Assembly: GCA_000507305.1 (NCBI GenBank)
Contig: DF241743.1
Coordinates: 1-64,000, forward strand
DNA length: 64,000 nt
Origin: Breviolum minutum Mf 1.05b.01
Lineage: Eukaryota > Sar > Dinophyceae > Suessiales > Symbiodiniaceae
Reading direction: 5' to 3'
In this document: positions 41,802 through 54,342 of the stretch, piece by piece
How the letters are laid out: every line of letters begins with the position of its first letter
Numbering within the stretch: position 1 is the first letter of the stretch
Made by a program: the position numbers and the translations under genes
Notes under the pieces: generated by a model
The model's database searches: none
The model's input: the letters and a program-made list of their open reading frames with translations, nothing else
What the model was told of the DNA's origin: nothing

Positions 41802-42348
41802 TGGAAATCAAACATTCCAACAAAACACGTCCCAATGATGTCAACGTGAAAGTGGTTTGCTTGGAGGAACTGTTCTTTTTTTGCATCGAACATCTCTGGC
41901 AAGGATCTTTGTGGGATTTTTGTTGGCAACCTTTTCGTTTTTTTTTGAAATATATAACGCCAATTGGCATTGTAAAACATGCACCCCAAGCCCAAAAGAG
42001 TACAAACAATATAAACAACACAGATTTCCGGAAAAAAGGGCCCAAAAATTTTGCCTGTGATTCAGGAATGTTTCTACTTGGAAATGAATCAAAATTATAG
42101 AGTTTGATGACACTTTTTTGGTGTGAAATGCTGGAAATCTATGCAATACTTGAGATTCCAATCATCCTCGACTAGTCAAAAATACAAGATCGACCACCGC
42201 CAATAGGAACATGATCTAAAATCAAATTAAAACTTGTTGAAATTTCATGGGTATTCCGTAGATGTTCTGCATTTTTCATATCTTTTTCGTTGGGAAATTT
42301 CCATATTATTCCTTTTGGATGCCTTAAACACCTGAATGCCATGCTTAG

Positions 42349-42444
42349 GCGTCCTGACTGGATTGGCTGTGCCCAGCAGATTCGGCCCTTACGTCAGCCT
42401 GAAGGGAGAAACGGCTGCAGATTTGGCCTGACGTTCCGAAATTG
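42349..42444 (+). CDS. candidate plus-strand exon
   Basis: Acceptor ATGCTTAG/GCGTCC and canonical donor CGAAATTG/GTAAAG. It encodes RPDWIGCAQQIRPLRQPEGR and NGCRFGLTFRN. Minus frames here are weaker. It conflicts with the minus trend nearby. Confidence 0.4.
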
Positions 42445-42467
42445 GTAAAGCTTCAACTTGGATGATA

Positions 42468-42597
42468 CGGTTGATGGTTCAGACATCCGGTAAACTCACC
42501 AGTTGTTGGTGAAGGTGGTTTATCTCATCAAAAAAACAAAGGTTTTAGCACCATCCAAACGGTGGTTGGCCTTGGAATTTCTGAACCATCAACGGTA
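42468..42597. mobile_element. introner-like element, family C2 copy 1
   Basis: A variant of family C with gttgatggttcagacatcc and ggaatttctgaaccatcaac ends, sharing aaaggttttagcaccatcc with 56,858-56,978. Confidence 0.75.
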
Positions 42598-43259
42598 GGA
42601 TCAGAAAACATCGGAAATCTCAGCATTTTTTGACCAAAATTCTGCGATGTCTGAACATGTTTCAACTGTTTGATGCAAGTATGGCACAATTGTAAAACTG
42701 ATGCGTAAAACAATGTAGAACTGCATCACTTTTCTTTTTGCAAACCACTTGGGTCACTTTAGGGCTGGAATCAGTACGAATAGCCAGTGTACAATGGGAT
42801 TTTCGGTTTGCAACTACCAGAATGGTACTTTGTTGGACTTGGCTTCACGTGTGCCTTTACAGCTGGGGTGATGGTGATTTGCGCCACTTGGGGTTGAACT
42901 AACTCTAGGGCGTCCAACTGATTCCCAGATACCCCCCCAATCCTGTGGGTTTATCATGATTCATTTTACATCCCCTCCTTTCCGCGTTTAAAAGAAACAG
43001 TATACATGAGGACAACAGATCGGTCTTCCAGAGCATGTATATTGTCATGTTGAAGATGTTAAGTACACGTAGTCATGTTCTGGTTGCTATCTGAAGACCT
43101 GAACAAAACCCTTACAACACTTTCTATAGATTCATGTCCAGGAATCTCCCTTAGGTTCTTAAGCGTTCTTCCAACACACCGAACGAGTCATGGATCCAAC
43201 TCTCCTTGGACTGGTGCCCAGGAAATACATAGAACTATATCACATATCTATAAATGTGT

Positions 43260-43325
43260 AGTATATATATATGAATACACGTATATATATATATACATAT
43301 TTATCTAAAATTATTTAAACATACA
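43260..43325. repeat. TA-rich microsatellite
   Basis: Interrupted tata/cata runs. Confidence 0.85.
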
Positions 43326-43428
43326 CACATACATACTCCCCCCAAGATATAGGAAACACGATTTTTTCCTTTCAACAAAAACTGGTCCCTTTTTCTTAGG
43401 AAACCCTGTTTTTTTCATCCAAACCTCC

Positions 43429-43500
43429 GCTCCCATGGCATCGACCAAACTTCCTGGCGTCCTGGAAAACACCGGCGACAGTGTCGTTTCAAGGATCTCC
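43429..43500 (-). CDS. candidate exon next to a family C element
   Basis: The minus frame LEILETTLSPVFSRTPGSLV then DAMGAE ends at a donor GGAG/GTTTGG. The element next to it has AA instead of the usual AG at its exon edge, so the acceptor must be TTGGAG a few bases on. Confidence 0.4.
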
Positions 43501-43503
43501 AAT

Positions 43504-43625
43504 TGTTGATGGAAAAAATCCGGGATCAACTCACCAGGTGAGGTTGGTAGATTTGGTAGTTTATCCCATTATTTATAGGGTTTTGTACATTCCAGGTGGT
43601 TGTTTGGGATTTCTTCCATCAGTAG
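43504..43625. mobile_element. introner-like element, family C copy
   Basis: gttgatggaaaaaatccggg ... ttcttccatcagtag, minus-type orientation (ttatcccattatttatag). Confidence 0.8.
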
Positions 43626-44290
43626 CATGGAACATGTGAAGGAAAACAAAACATCTTTGATGAAGTTTGCGCAATTCAAGTTGTGTCTATGCATAGCCTT
43701 TTTTGTGCAAACATGCTTGAAGATTGACTTGTAGGAATATGATTATGCGTGGTAAATCCAACTTTTGGAGAGTTTTGTAGAATCAAACCGAAGACTGGCA
43801 AATCCTCAACTTGTCCTCATGTACCAGAAAACAATACAGATCCAACATGTGATTAAGAAACATATTTTTCCGAAATAAACTCCTTGCGTGTCCGTGTTTT
43901 TCTGATCAGAAATGAAGTGAAAACAATCATGTTTGCCGAACTCGAAAATGCATGCTTCACTGCTTCACCATTGCCTTTTTTTGCTCATAAGTGTGCTTCT
44001 CAATTTATCAAAAAAGGATAAGGTTGCACAAACGAACTACACATCGTTGACTTTTCTCATCAAGCATCCGAAAGGATGCAAACACTGAGAAACATCCGCC
44101 GTTTTTCTAGACAACAAACAAGCAACAATAAAAACGTACTATTAGCTTCCTTCTGAAACATCCTTAAAATTCAGCGTTCTCAACTTTTTCATCATTCAGA
44201 AAATTGTTTCTTGAATTTGTCCACCTTCTTACATCCTACCATTTATTGAATCTTTGCGAAATCCTGTAGAAAACGATTTTGGTTGCAAAC
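43626..44290. other. no gene seen
   Basis: AT-rich intron-like sequence, no convincing exon and no recognised element. Confidence 0.45.
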
Positions 44291-44329
44291 CATATACAAG
44301 CTCCTCCTTGAGGGCAGAACCCTTGGGTG

Positions 44330-44462
44330 TTCACATAACTATTACAAGGCTGACCTGAGTCCTGACCACCCGAAACGACCAACAGACTCGGGTGAACCGG
44401 AAAATGGCACCGCGGTGGTAAAACGACGAAACGAGAACCCGAGCATCAGAATAAGTAGGGTT
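44330..44462. CDS. coding-like stretch, strand uncertain
   Basis: The plus frame SPDHPKRPTDSGEPENGTAV then VKRRNENPSIRISR ends at AAGTAGG/GTTGTA. Minus frames are also open. Confidence 0.3.
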
Positions 44463-44777
44463 GTAACCCCAGTTACCCATTTGTAAGGCCATTTATAGGG
44501 GCCACACTTTTCCACTTAGCTGGTAACCTTGTGGAGAATAAAACGTTTCATCAAAGTAGTATTTTTTTTCTGGAAAAAAAAACATGGCTTTTGAAAAAAC
44601 CGACCCAAAGGCCCTACGAAATCATGGCCTTTCTAATGGATTTGCAGTGGATTCCGCAGTAGATTCGATACTTTTTGGCACTGGAAACTTGAGAGGACTT
44701 GGAATCTCCAAAGGCCAGAAGAAATTGCAGGGAAGTGGTTTGGGTCCTATGGAAATCAGGGGATTCTTTGATGTCTC

Positions 44778-44907
44778 CACTCCCCCAAAACTAATATATC
44801 TAACATAGCCTCTAAAAAATAGATTTAGATGGTTGGAATCGACTAGTTTTTTTTTTGCAAAGGCCTCCTTTCATGGGTTGCTCATATGTTAGTTTTAGGG
44901 AAGGTAA
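44778..44907. mobile_element. introner-like element, family B copy
   Basis: Arms cactcccccaaaactaatat / atatgttagttttagggaag, core with agatggttggaatcg. Confidence 0.65.
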
Positions 44908-45472
44908 ATCTCCTAACTGGGAAGCCTACTTGAAATACATGGCCGAAACAGCAAAACACCCCTGCTGCCTCACATCTTCCGCTGCATCATAACATGCCAA
45001 ATGCCAAAGGAGGAGATATCAACCTTTATTGAAGTTATATCAAGTTGTATCGGACAAGTTTACATAATAAGTTGTCCATAAAAATCTATACGTATATCAA
45101 ATAGTCACATCAAGTAGTGAAAATAAGCATGTATTCATACAAACATATTGGGAGTAGAAGTCATAAGTTGATATGAGCTATTGATAATTAAGTCATAATT
45201 ATCAAACATACGTGGATCTACATGGTGGGTTTCAGAAACCTCTCTCTGAGTGCAAAATGCTCGGAAATCTCCTTCCTCCACCTCTCCGTTTTTTTTTTAC
45301 AACTTCAGCCGTGAGACTCTTCCAAAAATGCCTGGACACAAAAAGATTCCCTAGGCCCTATTTACTACCAAGATCCAAAATCACCCTTTGTTTTCAACAC
45401 ATCCGAGTTGTTTAGATGTGAATATTTGGTGCATCTCCTGTCGCTTGAACAAAATCACGGCCGGAATGAAAT

Positions 45473-45560
45473 GCACCTGAAAAATATCTGCAGAGTCACT
45501 TGGGGCTTCTCCACCCCTCAAACCACAACGAAAAGGTGCAATGGCAATACATGAAAACCC
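45473..45560 (-). CDS. candidate exon
   Basis: The frame reads FRCGLRGGEAPSDSADIFQ and ends at a canonical donor TTTTCAG/GTGCAT. Confidence 0.4.
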
Positions 45561-45693
45561 TAAACAAACCATGTCATCTGTAAAACACTTCTTGTTGACA
45601 AAAAACAAAGTGAATCTTTCTTATAGAGATCTGCTTCAAGGAAGCAGTTTGATCTCAAAAAATCCATGAAGATTCTATATCTTGATCTTCAAG

Positions 45694-45785
45694 GGTTGTC
45701 CCCCCCAACATGAAATAAGGTCTTTTAAAGGGAATCATTAAGGGGCAATGGTGGGCTTGATTTATAGCCCATTTAATAAGGCTTC
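45694..45785. mobile_element. introner-like element, family N copy 3
   Basis: aaataaggtcttttaaaggg ... cccatttaataaggcttcc, with a shorter C-rich end than 27,466-27,608. Confidence 0.55.
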
Positions 45786-45789
45786 CTTG

Positions 45790-46000
45790 GTGGCCACCAG
45801 ATTCCCCTGAGGGATCCACCTTTTTTCGGTCACGCCACGCTTCTCGGGTTGAAAGCTAGGTTTCAGCTCAACCGGACTCAGCGAGCGTTTCACCTGGTGA
45901 CGTGTCGCTGCACACCGTGGGTTTTTTCCCGGGAAACGGAGAGATCGCCAAAATGCGGGGGAAAAAAACGCAGAGATTTCTGCCAAAAAGGAGTAGCAGG
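45790..46000 (-). CDS. probable exon, basic protein not identified
   Basis: The open minus frame reads FWRSLRFPGKNPRCAATRHQ, VKRSLSPVELKPSFQPEKRG and VTEKRWIPQGNLVATKE. It leads straight into the family N element. Confidence 0.5.
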
Positions 46001-47160
46001 TATTAGTAAAACATAAACTTTTTTCAAGAACATTCATGATGGTTGGAAATCAAGCTGTTGGTGTTTTTGAGAGGACAAACAAACAGCAGCTTTTCAAAAG
46101 TCGTATTTTCCGTACGTTTTTGGTGTACCAGTGTATTCCTTTCACACGCTTTGGGATTGACACCATGCGTGAGTAGAGTCCAAGACCCAGCAACTTATTT
46201 GATGATTCCATGTAAAGGACTCCCAATCCTACCATTGAGCTATAGTTGCAGTAAACTCGGACTTCGAGCACTTCAAGTTGTACTCTTGATCTCATTCACA
46301 TAAACAGTTGTGGCCCATGGCTCAAAATTGTGGCTGACAAAAGATCGGTATAACTGGATTTTTTCAATTCCCACTCGTTTCCTTTTCAGCCAAATATTTG
46401 CAAGGCCCCCAAAAAAGCCACTGAGAATGAAATCACAACAGTGGCTGCCGGAGATCTTTGCAGCAGCAGTATACACCAACACAACACCGGCCAGCTCCAT
46501 TGATTCAGAAAGCTGCCGGGTCAGGGATGGTGATCATCAAGGTACAAGTGGTACACTCTGTTGGAAGGAAGATGATACCCTACTTGATTGATTTCCTTAT
46601 GGAATTGAACAACATATAAAAACACGATATCATTTTCACCTTCCAGACTTTCCGTACTTGACCATGTACTCTTTCATCCATAAAATCTCTGGCATTCGAT
46701 CGAATAGCGTTCAACTAGGAGATATTGAATCATGAAAAGTTGTATGCAAATTGTTTAAGCTGCCTTGTAACTCTATAACAACATTTTATGGAACCACCAA
46801 AAAAATCAAAGTTATAACCACCACAATTTTTTTTATGGAACCACTTATGCCATAAACATTGGGATGTATATAGAACTCTATTCAATCACCAGCCTTCGTG
46901 TGGAGCTGCGTCGCGACCTCTCCTGATGACGGCTCCCAAGGGGGGTGGGAGGTAGGAGACGACCCGGAGATGAGATACACCTGGCCCATACTCCATGTAT
47001 GGAATAGTTACCTATATTAATTGGCTCAAAAGTATGGTGAATGTAGGTAAATATCACATTCATGGAGCATCTGGGTAGGGTCATTCCATCCCAAAAAGGA
47101 AACGATCGTCTTCCAACCATCCATTTTCAGGTGAGAACTGTTAGTTCCAGGGAAGGTGAT

Positions 47161-48420
47161 TATAGGGATTATATGACACCAACCCAAACAATGCACCATT
47201 TAACAAGGGGAAATCTTCAAATTTTACCATACAAATTTGCAGTGTTTATGCTTTCTTCCAAAATGGGCAATTTATGAACGAGCGAACCGATTCAAAACAG
47301 ATGACCACTGCTCCTCACTAGCTGCTCTGGACAATGAGGTGCCTCAGTAAAATCACCCATTTTTCAACACCAAAATATTGAATATTGCAACAAATCAAGA
47401 GGAAACAATTGTAACAAGTGCTGAATCTATGGGATGTTTTTTTGTTTCAAAATGTTTACGCCGACTTATATATATACATATATATGTCTTTTTACATATT
47501 CATATAAATTTTTATATGTATATAAATAGATGTAATGATTAGTGTGTGTATATATCACAAATACAGTAAACATAGTAATTTAGATAGTAAAAATATAAAG
47601 AATAATAACACTTTGAAAACCACCTAAGGCATTGGCGGGGAACCACATAAGAATGTCCAGGTACTCCCAACAAACCACTCACTGCAACAGGCCTTGGCAG
47701 TCAGTGGAAGACTGCAAGAGCCACAAACATGTGGATATCATCCCAGGGTTAATTGTTGGTTAATGACTTCAAATGCAGGATTTGGATAGAAAACGATTTG
47801 AGGTCCATAATTTTGAAGAGATATTTAGATAAATTTTGGCCTGTGGTTGTTGTAAATCAATCATTGGTGCTATCCGAATGCCGCACTAGAAGCCACTAGA
47901 ATAGCGCACCAAATGATTAAAGTTGGGATGATATAGGAATGGCCACATTATCTATGTGAATCCGGTATAGACCATATGTTTACCCATATTCTCCATATAC
48001 ATTTGTCAAGTTTGTTAAATGACCTATCCAAAGATTCCAGTGGTCTAGCGATATAGATCTATAAACGGCCCAGCGGTTTTTCACATGAAATCATGATTGT
48101 TTTGACTGACATCGTGGGTCGGAGATGTCCCAAATGGTACACAAGTTCGCGAGGTGGGGATGGCTCAAAACAGCTCGACCCCCAAATAACTGATGGGAAA
48201 AGGAAAAAATGATCTCAAATCTATAATCTCCTTAGTAACCCAACTTTGAGAGATATAAGTGATATAAGCCATATGTTTATCTCTTTGAGCTTATGTCAAT
48301 ATCTGAATTTCCACAAGCCGTCGTATGTTTTTTTTGCACCATTTCTTTGTGTGTGAAAACCAAGTTCCTATTCTCTCCACTAGAAAACTCAGCCCCTCAG
48401 TTCGATGCTGAGCAACATCA
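47161..48420. other. long stretch without a secure gene
   Basis: It contains TA runs near 47,470-47,560 and a weak plus frame near 48,115 (VGDVPNGTQVREVGMAQNSS). The right half of a family B element is at 47,090-47,160. Confidence 0.4.
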
Positions 48421-48431
48421 ACAATAAGCCC

Positions 48432-48490
48432 ACTGGTGGGTTAATAGGGATTCTTATAATGGCTTATTATAATCTCCATAAAACTGCTTA
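48432..48490. mobile_element. introner-like element, family K copy (partial)
   Basis: gggttaatagggattcttat then aatggcttattataatctcc, matching the middle of 12,988-13,108. Confidence 0.55.
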
Positions 48491-48717
48491 CGGAATATCT
48501 TCAGCCAGGATGCCATCTGTTTTGGACAACGCTATCATCTTCTTGCACTAAATACACAATCCAACTACACATAGTTAAAATTAGGCACCCATAGAGGTTG
48601 GGGGTTGTTCAAAGTATCAGTTTATCTTTGGACAAGCAATCAGTTGTGTACAGTTTATCCTGGGAATATTGGTATCCGGTATCCTCTATGTTTGGGCTTG
48701 CAATTTTTTGGATAGCA

Positions 48718-48836
48718 TCCCTGAAACAAACATCGCACCTGAAAATGGATGGTTGGAAGACTTTTTCGTTTCCTTTGGGGTCAAACGGCCTATTTTCAGA
48801 ACCGAACTGCTGTTAGTCTCAGTCTCAGGGAGGCTA
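48718..48836. mobile_element. introner-like element, family B copy
   Basis: catccctgaaacaaacatcg ... ctcagtctcagggaggctaa, with ggatggttggaagacttttt inside. Confidence 0.75.
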
Positions 48837-48942
48837 AACCACCAAAAAAACCCATGAACGGATTCCCATGGTTGCCATGTAGGTTTCCTCTCCAAAAAAT
48901 GCACCTCTCAAAACCTGCACTTTGAACCACCAAACCCACACC

Positions 48943-49067
48943 CTGGGGAGTTTCCCAAAAACCAACCGCCTTAGGCAGGTGTTTTTCACGAGCTTCCCAA
49001 CGGTTCCACAAATGCTCGACAAATCGTAAGGTCTCTGACCTTGTGTACACGGTCCAATGGCGTGTAC
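48943..49067 (-). CDS. exon, helical, not identified
   Basis: Acceptor GGTTGAG/GTACAC and donor CTCCCCAG/GGTGTG. The best frame reads WTVYTRSETLRFVEHLWNRW and EAREKHLPKAVGFWETPQ. Confidence 0.55.
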
Positions 49068-49599
49068 CTCAACCAAGTGAGGCAGCGATGCAAAAAACGG
49101 CCAGAAGCAAAAAGCTGAAAATCTGCGAGATGGCGCTCAGAATTTGCGAGGGTTTTGGAACGTCAGTTCCACGGATCAGTCTGCCAGTTAACAGGAGATT
49201 CAGCTTAGAGATCTAAATAAACGTTTGACCCAACTGTTTGGCTCAAAGAAATGACAGAATAAAGATCTTCTAGGTGATGGTGATTCGGTCTAGTTTGGTG
49301 TTTGTTTGATGCTTAGAGCTCATGTAATGTGTTCAATCCCTTCTTCAATCACAGCAGTCTCAAAGACCAAAGTCTGGCAAGCTATCTCAACGATCCAGTT
49401 TCACTTCTCAGCCCTTTTCGCGGTGCATGAATATCATGAATCTTCTCCACCCCCAGGGTCATAGGAGGCACCAATCTGGAAGGTAGCCAAAACCATACTC
49501 ATCAAGCTTCTGCATGATCTTGTTGCTTTTCATACCTCCAGGATTGCAAACATCCGACTACGCTCGACTGGCCCGAAATAAAGTTCTGTTCAGCCAAAC

Positions 49600-49735
49600 T
49601 TATCGTTTTTTTCTGAAGAACTCAGATCACTGATGACAAAGAGCGCAAGTAGACCGGAAACGAGGAAGCTCTCATTATATATCCAATCGAAACACCTTTT
49701 TTTCAGCTTGAAATCTTCCATTCCAAAAAAAGGAA
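49600..49735 (-). CDS. candidate exon with a hydrophobic segment
   Basis: The minus frame reads MEDFKLKKRCFDWIYNESFL and VSGLLALFVISDLSSSEKND. A plus frame just beyond (49,760-49,900) containing NPARLEEAHHWANKY is also coding-like, so the strand is not settled. Confidence 0.35.
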
Positions 49736-50148
49736 AACATGGAAAACATGCAAAGCATGAACGCAACAGCGTTTTCAATGTCAAAAGCTGCTACAAAACC
49801 TTGTAAAGATCCAAATGCAATCGCACAAACACCAAATGTTTGTTAATCCTGCTCGCTTAGAAGAAGCACACCATTGGGCCAACAAGTACCTAATGACAAG
49901 AGTAACAAAAACAACCAATTTAGAATTCAATGCATTCAAACTTCCTATCCAATTCACAATGCATTTGTGATTCACTAATGTGTATACATATGAATATATA
50001 ATCATATGTATACATAAATATATACAATATATAAATATATCTTATATCTTTTTATATAATCCAAATTGCTGCAGCCTTTTTTGAGCTCACATGCCTGGGT
50101 TGGTAGAGATATTCGTGTTGGGAGGAGGCGGAACCTGCCACCACGAAT

Positions 50149-50239
50149 GCTGAGGGAAGAAATCCTGCACCTGGGATGTATAAAACCCTGGAACTGGGAT
50201 AAATTATTTACTGGTGCAAGATTTCTTCCATCAGCAGTA
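50149..50239. mobile_element. introner-like element, family C copy (reverse orientation, short)
   Basis: gctgagggaagaaatcctgc ... agatttcttccatcagcagt, core gggatgtataaaaccctg. Confidence 0.75.
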
Positions 50240-50449
50240 TGAATCAAGGGAAGATAGTTGCTTTCCAACATTTTGAGTGTTTTGATTCTGATTCAAGTTC
50301 GAATCTTTGCTTTTTTTGTTGGCGTGATGTCGTAAAAAACATCTGGACACACCTGGTGACATGGGTGACATTTGCTATCATCTTATTGCTTTTCAGTATT
50401 CTTCTCTCTTGGCCTCGGCATTCCTCTTAAATTTTTCCTGGGACAACAG

Positions 50450-50574
50450 GACAACGGGGACATGCTTGGCTGATTGGCTGGGTTCTGTGTGGGGAAGATG
50501 TTGGAATCTTCGTCGAACATGATTTGAGCCCGAATCTCATTCGACTTGGAAAGCATTTTTCCCTTTTTATTCAT
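50450..50574 (-). CDS. candidate first exon
   Basis: An ATG at 50,574 opens MNKKGKMLSKSNEIRAQIMF and DEDSNIFPTQNPANQPSMSP. The plus strand offers a hydrophobic frame as rival. Confidence 0.35.
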
Positions 50575-51099
50575 TGTGCAAAAACTCCTGACTCTTCATA
50601 AATAGAGAATGGGATTCAACACATACTTCTAAATTGCATTTCCTCCACATGTCAGCATCTCTCTTGTTCAATTCCTTCCTGTGTTTTTTCAGCAAGAAAT
50701 TAATAACCTCACCAAAAAAATGCTTTTTTTTGCATTACACCCCTCAAGTTTAACATAACAAAAAACGTGATTTCAGATTTCAACTTATAACCTCCCTGAC
50801 TGAAAATGGATGGTTGGAAGAGGATCCTCTCCTTTTGAAAAGGCAGACGTTTTAAACGGCGAACTGTTTTTCCTCAACTTCTCTTCCTGCCTTGACGGAT
50901 GCAGAAAGAATGGGCTGATGCCTTAGGGTGGCATCTGCTACTGTTGGCAGGTCCCACATCCGGTGAAGCAACAAAAACAGTATCTCATCATCCAAAAAAT
51001 GTGGTGCAGGATTTCAGTCACAAGATCGGCTGCATGGATATAAGATCTCAATGAAACGGATGGTTTTTGTTTGAAGATGTTACAAGTATAGCGTTCTTC

Positions 51100-51350
51100 T
51101 TAAACTTTCCTTGCCATACTTTTTTTCAAATTCTCAACGCATTCCTCTGAAATTATCCGTAACATTCCAGTACATACACTTTTGCAAATAGGAACTGGAT
51201 GACTACATCTACATTCATTGGTAACTTTCCAGCCATCGCTCAAATTCGCCCAAAAGGTTACTTTCAATTTATTCAAATCTAAGTCGAAGTCCAAATCTCC
51301 CAACAAAAATCGACAAAACAATATGCAGTAATCATAGAAATCCTCAAATT
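51100..51350 (-). CDS. terminal exon, protein not identified
   Basis: Acceptor ACTTAAG/AATTTG, then 83 codons to a TAA at 51,100. It encodes EDFYDYCILFCRFLLGDLDF, DLDLNKLKVTFWANLSDGWK and SEECVENLKKSMARKV. Phase agrees with the exon at 51,485. Confidence 0.66.
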
Positions 51351-51484
51351 CTTAAGTGACTTGACTTCCTAACATGTCCGCATAGATTTCATGTTATCGT
51401 CATCAAATTTTCAACGAAAAAATCAGTATCCAAAAAACGGGTGAAAGTTTTTGGTGAAGTGAACGACGAAACATGATAAATTAC

Positions 51485-51620
51485 CAAGGCACGGATCGAT
51501 TCCATAACTCTTCAGCAAGTCTTGAGCTTTCATTAGCCATTGCTGTTCATCCCAACCTTCTGGGGGACAAAGAGTCGTCAAGTGGTCGTCAAGTGACGTG
51601 GAATCTGAACTTAGAATTTT
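51485..51620 (-). CDS. penultimate exon of the same gene
   Basis: It encodes SSDSTSLDDHLTTLCPPEGW and DEQQWLMKAQDLLKSYGIDP, ending at a canonical donor GTGCCTTG/GTAATT. Spliced to the next exon it reads DPCLEFEDFYDY without a break. Confidence 0.66.
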
Positions 51621-51735
51621 GAAAAACACATCTCACATTCACTTAGAAAACACATGACACACACTGGAAAAGACATGATTCCAAGAAAAGAACCGAGACA
51701 AAGCAAAGATCTTTTAAAGATATCATTCACATCCC

Positions 51736-51812
51736 ATAGGATGCATGTATGGGTATATTTACCTGCATTTACCAATTTACCTCAACCAAACGTAGGTAAA
51801 TATACCATGTAT
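51736..51812. mobile_element. introner-like element, family F copy
   Basis: cataggatgcatgtatgggt atatttacct and aggtaaatataccatgtatg are inverted arms. Confidence 0.75.
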
Positions 51813-52329
51813 GGATTCTATTGGAATGGAATCCTTGACGAAATTACGTGGTCAACCATCAGTTTTCCTCCAATTTTTTGGCCGTTTTTCGGAAGCTCCT
51901 TGGATTTGACTCACCCGCGTCGTTGGAGAAGCCTGACTACGTTTCGACTAGTAATTTGCGAAATGTCCCATACGCTCCCACAACAAATGTGTGTGTGTGT
52001 GTGTGTTTTTTTACATGTATGCAATGTGTGTTATAGTAAAAATATACAGAGATTTGTTATGTATGTAACGGAGTATATGTTTTTCCCCAATGAGGCGTGA
52101 AACAACTTTTGTCGTGGTTAACCAAAAAAGAATTCGAATGCCACTGATTTTGACCATGAGTAATTTAGTAGATATGTACATAACATGGACAACTTCAACA
52201 TGTCACCGTCTGTCTATGTGAATACTCAAGATGAGCAAAATTTAACGATGCGCTGAGTCCCAGCCTTTGGTGGATCCATCGTTGGTAGCAAGGGTGGTTC
52301 TGAACCAAGGCTGGCCTAGACATGGGAAC

Positions 52330-52435
52330 TTCGATAAGTTTCGATGATCAGTTGGTGACAGAATGACCCCAGTAAGATGTACCTATCTGCTTCAGTCATT
52401 GCAAAAGCAAAGCACAAATCTGTAGCGTGATAGTC
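52330..52435 (-). CDS. candidate exon
   Basis: The minus frame reads ATDLCFAFAMTEADRYILLG and SFCHQLIIETYRSS. It follows a partial family C element (52,436-52,480). Confidence 0.35.
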
Positions 52436-52911
52436 GTGTTGATGGACAAAATCCCGGAAGGAAAAAAAACAACGTAATAAATGGGATATATGCATTTGCA
52501 CAGAACCACAAAAATTAGATCAAGTCATGCGCCTGTATCTAATGTATATATACATATATTATTATGCCGTATATTATGAACAGGACAACAAGAGTAATAA
52601 GTTCCTTCCAAACCATGTTAATTGCTCCCCTCAAAAGAAACGTTCTCTTTCTCTTCGGACATTGTGACGCTCTTAGCACTGCTTAGATAAGGTCGACCGA
52701 TCAACCCCTGTACCCACAAAACCGGGACAAAGGCAGGGATCGCCATCATCCCCAACTACCCTGCACAACGGCCTCCTCGAGATACCTGACAGGTTGTTGC
52801 ATGTTGTTCCATTTTGTGGGTTAAGGCGAAGCTACCTGAGTTAAAGGAATGAATGTGTCAAAGATCACGATTGGTATTTTCAATGCTTGATTGCATTATG
52901 AGGATGAACCA

Positions 52912-53002
52912 GAGAATTCCTGCACCACCTGTTATATACGAAATCCTATGAACCATGAGATATTCTCAATATCAACGGGTGCAGGATTTTTTTCCATCAA
53001 CA
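52912..53002. mobile_element. introner-like element, family C copy (left end lost)
   Basis: gaattcctgcaccacctgtt ... gcaggatttttttccatcaa; the left gttgatgg is not preserved. Confidence 0.6.
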
Positions 53003-54255
53003 CTTCCCGAAACGATAATCGCGGGTTTCAAACTTTGAGTTCTGTAGGAGAGGTTCCTAACCAGCAAACAGCCACCAAGTTTTCCAAACACTCGGAAAGC
53101 ATCTCCAAAACCTTGTGTTCTTTAAAAATCTCATGCGAGAAACAGGAAAACAAAAAGGGTGCCGACCCATGGTTCAAAAAACATTATTTATAATGATTCT
53201 ACCTTTGTGGTTGAACCTAATAGCTTTAAATCGAGGAATTCTACGGATCCGAATTGCTCCTTTCCTTTGCTCCCAAACCCAAACCACAAGCCAATTGTTG
53301 ATTTTCGGAGACTTCAGTGGGCTGAAATATCTGAGAACTTTTTGAATAGTACCTGCCTAGTTCAAGGGTGATTCGAGCAACTCCCAATAATGGGACCCCC
53401 TTATGGTAAGCTTCCCATACAATTCCCATACCATTCCCATATCTTTAGAGATTCTTATGGGAATAGCACTGCCCAGTATCACCTATGGAAAGGGACTCCC
53501 AACTATGACGATAATCTTTGTGTATGTTCCAAGTTCATTCTCCAAGTTTTGCATGATGATTTTAGGAGTCAACAACCCCATTCGCTTTATGAAATGGCGA
53601 AAAAAACATCTCCAGGGTGAATAATGACGTACATATGACACCAAGGCCTAAACAAAAGGCCAATCCAAGCGATCCAAGGTTGCTTACTACCTAGAGGATC
53701 ATCCCCGTGGATGGAAGTGGTTAATAACCATGGTCATCGTTTTTGTCCCCTATGGATCGTTTTTTTTTGACCCCTTCCTTGAATTTTCCGAAAAATTATG
53801 GCAAAAACAAATATGGGGATGATGGAAGACCACTACTTTCCCATCCACTGGGATGATAGCCCTGGCCTTTCATGTTGGGTGCCAGCTCCGTTGGACACGG
53901 GTCCCACGGAGGGCTCAACCTCGGTTTTCCTATGGGAATGACCATGCAACCGAAACGTGTTGTAAATTTAGTCGTTAGAGGATGGTCATCATTTATCCTA
54001 ATCATTTTGATGATGTAAATTTGAAGATGATTCTTATTACACACAAACATAAATATTTGTTGAACCGACAAATACTTGGAGACCTGGAAACCTCCAACAT
54101 CCTAGATACCGTAAATCACACAAAGGGATCTCGGTGGAGGCTGCAGTTTGGTTCTTATTAATGGCCAAATCGTAATATTTCACCAACCTAGATTTTCCTG
54201 AAATAAGGGGATTTCCCTTCCAAAAAGTATCAATTTGACAGCGGGACAATACCAA

Positions 54256-54342
54256 ACGTGTGACATCCTCAAATAGAAATTCACTTGAGATTTGCCATGC
54301 TTTTTTCAAAACAAAGCGTATCACTCGGGCTTCTTTTTGTTG
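54256..54342 (-). CDS. exon, basic helical
   Basis: After GAGTTGAG the frame reads EKQQKEARVIRFVLKKAWQI then SSEFLFEDVTRL, ending at a GT donor (GTATTG). Confidence 0.48.

Noticed and set aside
46150-46255. tRNA-like text on the minus strand (CTATAGCTCAATGGTAG, similar to a D-arm and A box)
   Set aside because: No paired D stem, no proper T-loop GGTTCGA and no convincing acceptor pairing at the right distance.
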